DNA of 64,000 nucleotides from Coliplasma sp045538555 (GTDB lineage: Bacteria > Bacillota > Clostridia > Oscillospirales > CAG-382). The notes beneath the pieces were generated by a model, which was not told the origin of the DNA, did no database searches, and saw nothing but the letters and a program-made list of their open reading frames with translations. Position numbers and translations under genes: made by a program. Position 1 is the stretch's first letter. The number at the start of each line of letters is the position of its first letter. Below, one piece after another: positions 58,625-64,000 of the stretch. The stretch covers positions 1 through 64,000 of the forward strand of contig JAZSRP010000036.1 in the NCBI GenBank assembly GCA_045538555.1. Direction: 5' to 3'.

Positions 58625-59277
58625 TTTTTGCCCTCCAGCTCTCTTACCATCCCGATGATCCTGCTGGTGCCCAGGCGGGATGCGCCAAGGGATATAAAAT
58701 CAAATGCATCCTCAAGGGTTTTTATGCCCCCCGCCGCTTTTACCAAAAGGCCTTTTGGTGCATTGGCAGCAAGAAGCGCAACGTCCTCACGGGTTGCTCC
58801 CCATTTTGAAAAACCCGTGGAGGTCTTGATAAAATCCGCACCTGCAGAATGTACCACAGAGCAAAGAGCGATTTTTTCTTCATCGGTCAACAAGCAGGTC
58901 TCTATGATGACCTTGAGTATACCGTTTTTGCAGTTGTCACGAACCGCCTCAATCTCCGATTTTATCAGATCAAGCCGCCCCTCCTTTGCCCATCCGATAT
59001 TGATGACCATATCAATCTCGTCAGCGCCTTCGGATACAGCGCGGGCAGTCTCAAGTTTCTTTTCAAAATTATATCCGCAGGGAAAACCCACCACGGTGCA
59101 TACGGGCAGGTTGTCAGAAAGTATCTTTTTGGCAAACCCAACAAAAGACTGGGGAATACATACCGACGCCACACCATACTCCAGCCCCTCTCGGCATATA
59201 GTCTCAATTTGTTTTTGGGTGGAATCCGGTGCCAAAAGCGTATGATCTACCTTTTTGAGAATATTTTTCAGTTCCAT
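58621..59277 (-). CDS. deoC: Deoxyribose-phosphate aldolase
   Basis: TIM-barrel class I aldolase of 218 residues splitting deoxyribose-5-phosphate to glyceraldehyde-3-phosphate and acetaldehyde. The Schiff-base lysine is in ADFIKTSTGFSKWGAT, the proton-relay lysine in VKAAGGIKT, and the start is typical (LKKVDHTLLAPDST). First gene of the operon; AGGAGGG precedes the ATG. No clear promoter was seen in the 64-nt gap, so read-through from ilvN is possible. Confidence 0.95.
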   Translation of the reverse strand: MELKNILKKVDHTLLAPDSTQKQIETICREGLEYGVASVCIPQSFVGFAKKILSDNLPVCTVVGFPCGYNFEKKLETARAVSEGADEIDMVINIGWAKEGRLDLIKSEIEAVRDNCKNGILKVIIETCLLTDEEKIALCSVVHSAGADFIKTSTGFSKWGATREDVALLAANAPKGLLVKAAGGIKTLEDAFDFISLGASRLGTSRIIGMVRELEGKK

Positions 59278-59304
59278 ATCAATTCCCTCCTCGTTATGTC
59301 ACAA

Positions 59305-59331
59305 AGCCGAAAGCGATATACACTTTCGGCT
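59305..59331 (-). terminator. Possible weak terminator after ilvN
   Basis: AGCCGAAAG / CTTTCGGCT with a 9-nt loop. The minus-strand side is followed only by TTTGTG, so termination would be partial. Confidence 0.45.
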
Positions 59332-59341
59332 CAAAAAACTT

Positions 59342-59821
59342 TTAGTTGATACTGCCTCTCTGCATAGCGGTAACACCCGTTCGGGAGATTTCCACCACAC
59401 CGTAGGTTTTCATCATGTCAAAAAATGCTTTTGTTTTTGATTCCTCGCCGGAGATCTCAAATATCAGACTGTCGGGACATACGTCAACGATTTTTGCTTT
59501 GAAAATCTCCGCAACTCCTTTTATGGTCTCTCGGGTGCTGTCATCCGCTCTGACCTTGACCAAAAACAGCTCTCTGCACACCGCATCGTCCAAAAGGCAC
59601 ACAGAAAGAACGTCAACAACCTTTGAAAGCTGCTTTCGGATCTGAGCAAGGGTATGCTCATCGCCAAAAAACTCAATGGTCATACGGGAGACCTTGGGAT
59701 CATCAGTCTCGCCTACGGTCAAACTTTTTATGTTATAACCGCGGCGGGAAAACAGACCCGAAATTCGGGTCAGCACACCAAAGTGGTTGTTCACAAAAAC
59801 AGAAAGCAAGTAGTTTTTCAT
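59342..59821 (-). CDS. ilvN: Acetolactate synthase small (regulatory) subunit
   Basis: A 159-residue subunit with an N-terminal ACT domain (about 4-72, VFVNNHFGVLTRISGLFSRR) that binds valine for feedback control, and the ALS_ss_C domain (about 80-157). Length is standard. It overlaps ilvB by 4 nt (ATGA), keeping the subunits in step. Confidence 0.94.
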   Translation of the reverse strand: MKNYLLSVFVNNHFGVLTRISGLFSRRGYNIKSLTVGETDDPKVSRMTIEFFGDEHTLAQIRKQLSKVVDVLSVCLLDDAVCRELFLVKVRADDSTRETIKGVAEIFKAKIVDVCPDSLIFEISGEESKTKAFFDMMKTYGVVEISRTGVTAMQRGSIN

Positions 59822-61362
59822 ATCTTCTCCTGCATTACAAAATCAATGAGTATGGGTGCCTTTGTTTTGGCTGTATCGGCAAATGCTATTTCCAATTCTT
59901 TCAGATTGGTTGCTCTGACAGACATTATGCCGAAAGCGGAAGCAAGGGTGCAATAATCGATTTTTGGAGTATGGCAGGCAACGCATCTTCCGTCATACCG
60001 TTCCTTTTGCCATTCCTCAATCATACCCAGCAAGCCGTTGTTCATCACAAGCTGAACAACAGGAAGTTTGTACAACGCTACGGTGGCAAGCTCCTGCAAA
60101 TTCATATTGAAGCTGCCGTCACCTGCGATATTTACCACCCGACGGGATTTGTTTCCCAAAGATGCTCCAATGGCGGCAGGAAGCCCGTAGCCCATGGCTC
60201 CAAGTCCTCCGCTGGTAAGAAAATCTCCGGCTCTTTTGACAGTCAGACCTTTGCAGGCACCGACCTGATGCAATCCAACCTCCGTGCTGAAAATGGCATC
60301 GGGGAAATATCTGTTGAGAAGTGAAAAAACCGTCTCCTCACTCTTTTTTGTGTTATCTCTGAAAATACGCGCTTCCTGATTTCGGTCCTCAACCAAGGGC
60401 AAAAGCGATTGCAATACCCTTTTTGCATCCCCTGTCAGAGAGTAGAGCGTCAACAGATTTTTGTCGATCTCCGCCTCGTCAATATCTATCTGCAATATGG
60501 GACAATCAGGATTTCTTTGCACGGTTTTTATCATTCTGTCAGAAAATCTGGTACCAATCGCCACAAAAAGATCCGCCTGCAAAAACAGTTCCTCAGTCTG
60601 AGGGTCTGCATTGTTGCCAACCAAGCCGCAATAATTGCCGCTTGTACCGTCAAAAGCACCTATCCCCATTGCAGTAGAAGCCACAGGGCAGTTGAGTTTT
60701 TTTACAAGCTGTGCTATCTCCTCGGCCGCTCCCGACGCAACCGCGCCGCCGCCAACACAGATAAACGGATTTTTTGACGCATTGAGCAACCCGGATGCTG
60801 CATGAAGATCACCTATTATTTCGTCTTTTTGGGATACTGTTTTTTTTAGATCAAGATATTTTGTATCTTCCTCAAAAATATTACAGGGCACATCTACCAG
60901 CACGGGGCCTTTTCTGCCTGTGGAGGCAATATAAAACGCCTCTGTGAGAGTTGATTCCAGCCGGGAAACGGATTTTACAATAAAATTGTGTTTTGTGATG
61001 GGCATGGTGACTCCTGCAATGTCCGTTTCCTGAAAAGCATCCGTGCCCAACAGGGCCAGCGGAACATTGCCGGTGATCGCCACCAGAGGAATGCTGTCCA
61101 TATATGCATTGGCAATCCCTGTCACAAGATTTGTTGCGCCGGGACCGCTGGTGGCAATACATACCCCCACCTTGCCCGTGGAGCGGGCATAGCCGTCGGC
61201 GGAAAAAGCACAAAATTCTTCCTGCGTGTTCATAACAAACCGCAGCTTTTTTTCGCGGGCAATGGCATCGATCAGCGGCAGAATGCTGGCGCCGGGATAA
61301 CCAAAAACCGTATCAACACCATGGTTTATGAGGCATTTTGCGGTTATTTTTGCTCCGTTCAT
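59818..61362 (-). CDS. ilvB: Acetolactate synthase large subunit
   Basis: ThDP-dependent enzyme of 514 residues making acetolactate or acetohydroxybutyrate. ThDP motif GDGSFNMNLQELATV...MNN is intact, as are GYPGASILPL at the N-terminus and TSGPGATNLVTGIANAYMDS. The catalytic Glu region reads NTQEEFCAFSADGYAR, where most homologues have RHEQGA(V/A)HAADGYAR: the Glu is retained but its His and Gln neighbours differ. At 514 residues it is about 40-50 shorter than most large subunits. The adjacent ilvN supports a biosynthetic AHAS. It starts 18 nt after the YfhO gene, with AAGGAGGG before the ATG. Confidence 0.9.
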   Translation of the reverse strand: MNGAKITAKCLINHGVDTVFGYPGASILPLIDAIAREKKLRFVMNTQEEFCAFSADGYARSTGKVGVCIATSGPGATNLVTGIANAYMDSIPLVAITGNVPLALLGTDAFQETDIAGVTMPITKHNFIVKSVSRLESTLTEAFYIASTGRKGPVLVDVPCNIFEEDTKYLDLKKTVSQKDEIIGDLHAASGLLNASKNPFICVGGGAVASGAAEEIAQLVKKLNCPVASTAMGIGAFDGTSGNYCGLVGNNADPQTEELFLQADLFVAIGTRFSDRMIKTVQRNPDCPILQIDIDEAEIDKNLLTLYSLTGDAKRVLQSLLPLVEDRNQEARIFRDNTKKSEETVFSLLNRYFPDAIFSTEVGLHQVGACKGLTVKRAGDFLTSGGLGAMGYGLPAAIGASLGNKSRRVVNIAGDGSFNMNLQELATVALYKLPVVQLVMNNGLLGMIEEWQKERYDGRCVACHTPKIDYCTLASAFGIMSVRATNLKELEIAFADTAKTKAPILIDFVMQEKI

Positions 61363-61380
61363 GCTTTTCCCTCCTTTTTG

Positions 61381-64000
61381 TCAGTCTTTCTTGTCTGTTT
61401 CGGGCTCCGACGGTTCGTCTTTGGATTCGCCCAAATCAAAAGGTACGGACGTTACCTCAACGGGAGAGTTGTCATCCCGCTCTTTTTCCTGCTGTTCTTT
61501 GGCAAGAATCTGTTTTTCTTTTGAGGACAGATCGTTTGCTCCGCAATCATCATAATAGTCCGATGCAAAGAAGACCGTGTCCGCCTTGTGTTTTTTGAAT
61601 CTGAAATACGCAAGATATGCAACAAACAGCACAAATGCCGCCAACGAGATCCAGAGCCCGCCGGGGAGGCGAATATCTTTCTCGGCAATGGTCACAGTGC
61701 CGCCAACCGCAAAGCCCGGTGTTTTGTAATCAAACACGATCTCGTTTTGACCCACGCCGCATTCTACGGCAACAAATCCGCCGGTGACTCTCAATACCTC
61801 TGCTTCTTTTCCGTTGACAGTGGCATACCAGCCGTCCTGCTCATAGGGAACACTAAAGAACACCACGTTTGGCGTTTCCAGCGTGATGGAAGCATTGAAT
61901 CCCGAGGAAGAATACTCAAAATCGCTGCAAGCCATCTGCTTGCGCTCGTCCACAGAGTTTTCAAAGGTGGTGGCATTTGCCGCCGCTTTGTCATCTGCAA
62001 AAACCTGTGACATAAACTGCGAGTAATACTCCGCTTTGTTGTCGGGAACAATGAGATACTTGCAGAGATACAAGTGTCTGTTGGACTTTGAGATTTTGTT
62101 AAACTCTGTTGCGGTCATAAACTCCGTATACGCAAATCCCATAGGAAGATAATTTGTGTTTTCATAAATATCGTACCCGTTTTGGGTGTCAACGTACACA
62201 AATCCCTGAACCTTGTGCTTTTCGGAAACGCTTTGGGAAACGGTGACCTCTCCCGTCTCGGGATTTGTGGATGAGGTCTCGGTGATCTTGCGTTTGTTTC
62301 TGACGCTTTCAATAAATGAATAGCGGACAGAAGTGAATGCACGGAGTCCGTACAGCGAGCTCTCGGGACGCGATCCCACAGAGCGTGTAACTCCGATCAT
62401 AGGATAAAAATCCATCACGGAGGGAGGCACGATGGTGTGGAAGCACTCGATGGAGGGGTATCCCCAGTACAGTCCCAGATTGTCAAGAGTTGACAAGCTG
62501 CTGGTACGGTAAAAATCGATACGGTAAAACTCTTCTGACACGTCGGGAAGTTTTACTTCACCCTCAATGCATTGGTCCACAAGAAACGTGCTGGAATGGG
62601 AGTGTTGCTTTCCGTTTGTGATGTGCACGCATCCGTACAAAATGATCATAAAGGAAACGCAATACAAAACAGCCGTTTCAAATTGCTTGGTTCCTCTGTA
62701 TTTTCGGATAAGCCAAGCAGTAAGAACGATGCCCAGAAGAGCGATGGCGGTATAAAGAATAAATCTTCCGGTATAGGGCGGATAGCTGAGTCGGTACACG
62801 TAGGTTCCGCCGCTGTTTTTTGCATAATACCATCCCAGTCCGAGAGGAACTGCAACGATCACCACAAAAAATGTCATCAGTCCGGTTGGCAGTGTCCATT
62901 TTGATCTGCGATCCTCAAGAGCAACCACAGTTGCCAGCACAAACATCATTATCATCATGTAGAGCCAGCGCGCGTAATAGGAGGTGTTGAACAAATAAAA
63001 TATGCTGTTTAATAAGGGCACAAAGGTGCATACAGTCAAAAAAATGCAAAAACTCTTGAGCCAGGTGCGTTTTTTTACGGTAAACAGTGAGAACACACCG
63101 CTCATTGCAAACATGGGCAGGTACATAGATATGGATGCCCAGCGCTCCTCGTGACCGTTGAAAAAATTGACACGGGATGGGATATCAGGCGGAAAGAAAT
63201 AGGACTCAAATATCTGTCCGTATCTCTGCCAATATAGCTTGTCGCCTTTCAGGTAGAGGAACATTTTTTTCAGTTCTGAGAACGAGCGGTTGATGCGGGT
63301 GTTGCCCATTAGCGCAAGCGCACCCGGAAGGAACAAAAACATGCTCATCAAAAATCCCAGCACTGCCTCCGCCACAAGCCACAAAAACTTTTTGAGAGTG
63401 ATTTTGAAAGAGGGAGTGGAAAGACGGAACAGGAAATAGACGATGCAAAACACCGCCTGACCCGCAAACATAAAGTAGTTGATCAGCGCATTGATGGTGA
63501 CTGAAATTCCAAATACGCCTCGCCTGTCGTTTTGGATCAGTTCCTCCATTCCGATGAGAAGCAGAGGGAAAAACGCAACCGAATCATGAAACTGATTGAA
63601 AAACGTGTTGTAGATCTGAAATCCGGAGAATGCATACAGCATCGCACCGATAACTGCATAATTCTTGTTTTTTACAAACCTTTGGAGATATGCGTATGCT
63701 ATCACCGCCGCTACCATGTATTTGACCATGTACATGGGAGCCATGAGGTACGGCGCCCAAGTGGAGGGAAACGCACACATCAGCCAAAAGAAAGGGCTTC
63801 CAAGCATATAGTATGAATAGCTACCCGCAAAATTTGAGCCAAGATCCGTCAGCCAGTCCCAACCAAAATTTCCGCTCCTAACCATCTCCACACAATGCTC
63901 GTAAAAGCATATCTGCTGAGCATTGTAATCACCGTAATACAAAAACACCGCACTGCCTGTTTTTACCAGCTCCACAAGTATAAACGGAATGGTGATTCCG
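61381..64000 (-). CDS. YfhO family membrane protein (5' end outside window)
   Basis: Large polytopic membrane protein; more than 870 residues are visible and the frame stays open through the right edge (residues GITIPFILVELVKTG at the edge form part of a first span). About twelve spans lie in the first 450 residues, then an extracellular beta-rich region with DGWYATVNGKEAEVLRVTGGFVAVE, one last span and an acidic cytoplasmic tail. Segments such as YYGDYNAQQICFYEHC and GSNFAGSYSYYMLGSPFF mark the YfhO (GT-C-like) family, whose B. subtilis member glycosylates lipoteichoic acid. Truncated only by the window boundary. Confidence 0.88.
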   Translation of the reverse strand, partial: GITIPFILVELVKTGSAVFLYYGDYNAQQICFYEHCVEMVRSGNFGWDWLTDLGSNFAGSYSYYMLGSPFFWLMCAFPSTWAPYLMAPMYMVKYMVAAVIAYAYLQRFVKNKNYAVIGAMLYAFSGFQIYNTFFNQFHDSVAFFPLLLIGMEELIQNDRRGVFGISVTINALINYFMFAGQAVFCIVYFLFRLSTPSFKITLKKFLWLVAEAVLGFLMSMFLFLPGALALMGNTRINRSFSELKKMFLYLKGDKLYWQRYGQIFESYFFPPDIPSRVNFFNGHEERWASISMYLPMFAMSGVFSLFTVKKRTWLKSFCIFLTVCTFVPLLNSIFYLFNTSYYARWLYMMIMMFVLATVVALEDRRSKWTLPTGLMTFFVVIVAVPLGLGWYYAKNSGGTYVYRLSYPPYTGRFILYTAIALLGIVLTAWLIRKYRGTKQFETAVLYCVSFMIILYGCVHITNGKQHSHSSTFLVDQCIEGEVKLPDVSEEFYRIDFYRTSSLSTLDNLGLYWGYPSIECFHTIVPPSVMDFYPMIGVTRSVGSRPESSLYGLRAFTSVRYSFIESVRNKRKITETSSTNPETGEVTVSQSVSEKHKVQGFVYVDTQNGYDIYENTNYLPMGFAYTEFMTATEFNKISKSNRHLYLCKYLIVPDNKAEYYSQFMSQVFADDKAAANATTFENSVDERKQMACSDFEYSSSGFNASITLETPNVVFFSVPYEQDGWYATVNGKEAEVLRVTGGFVAVECGVGQNEIVFDYKTPGFAVGGTVTIAEKDIRLPGGLWISLAAFVLFVAYLAYFRFKKHKADTVFFASDYYDDCGANDLSSKEKQILAKEQQEKERDDNSPVEVTSVPFDLGESKDEPSEPETDKKD

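Noticed and set aside
1..64000. CRISPR arrays, insertion sequences, phage genes, tRNA or rRNA genes
   Set aside because: No regularly spaced repeats, transposase or integrase motifs, or tRNA/rRNA signatures were seen on either strand.

Overview
The window looks like a chromosomal segment of a low-to-moderate GC Gram-positive bacterium of the class Clostridia. The evidence is a complete spoIIAA-spoIIAB-sigF operon, consensus sigma-A promoters, strong GGAGG ribosome binding sites, and families common in Clostridia (TSCPD, DUF3810, DUF4855, DUF512 radical SAM, YfhO, a KOW protein between map and infA). An Oscillospirales-type gut bacterium is plausible, but there is no rRNA gene here to settle it. 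I see no tRNA, rRNA, CRISPR array, phage or transposase.

Layout. 1-4.4 kb: the tail of an unidentified gene, then a minus-strand amino-sugar operon (oxidoreductase, sugar isomerase, nagA, ROK kinase). 4.4-8.7 kb: CBS protein, G5/M23 cell-wall peptidase, then ilvE and a DUF3810 membrane metalloprotein. 8.7-11.8 kb: a large DUF4855 lipoprotein. 11.8-27.4 kb: the complete S10-spc-alpha ribosomal cluster on the minus strand, rpsJ to rplQ, including secY, adk, map, infA and rpoA, read from one promoter near 27.4 kb. 27.5-32.5 kb: TSCPD protein, phosphoglucomutase and GH38 alpha-mannosidase. 32.6-37.4 kb: a MacB-like ABC exporter and a Na/Pi-PhoU transporter. 37.7-43.5 kb: purine salvage (xpt) followed by a BMP-type nucleoside ABC importer. 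43.5-47.2 kb: an orphan solute-binding lipoprotein, a PH-domain protein and the sigma-F operon. 47.2-52.8 kb: minus-strand housekeeping genes (yceD-rpmF, DUF512, der, plsY, rarA). 53-55.6 kb: a small Cys-rich protein, trmK, a YcxB-like protein and apgM. 55.7-56.9 kb: a three-gene PqqD / S26 peptidase / SLOG operon. 56.9-64 kb: deoC-cdd-pdp, ilvBN and a YfhO membrane protein cut by the window edge.

Functional themes are translation and secretion (ribosomal cluster, der, rpmF, trmK), nucleoside uptake and salvage (xpt plus ABC importer; deoC-cdd-pdp), glycan breakdown (nagA/ROK operon, GH38, DUF4855), branched-chain amino acids (ilvE, ilvBN) and sporulation (spoIIA operon). Most of the window is ordinary core genome. 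The items most worth a second look are the orphan PqqD-S26-SLOG operon with a perfect promoter embedded in an inverted repeat, an infA gene that seems to start at CTG, a yceD gene whose only upstream ATG lies before the predicted transcription start, the DUF3810 gene whose first codons hold two tandem hairpins, and the amino-sugar operon with no nagB or transporter.
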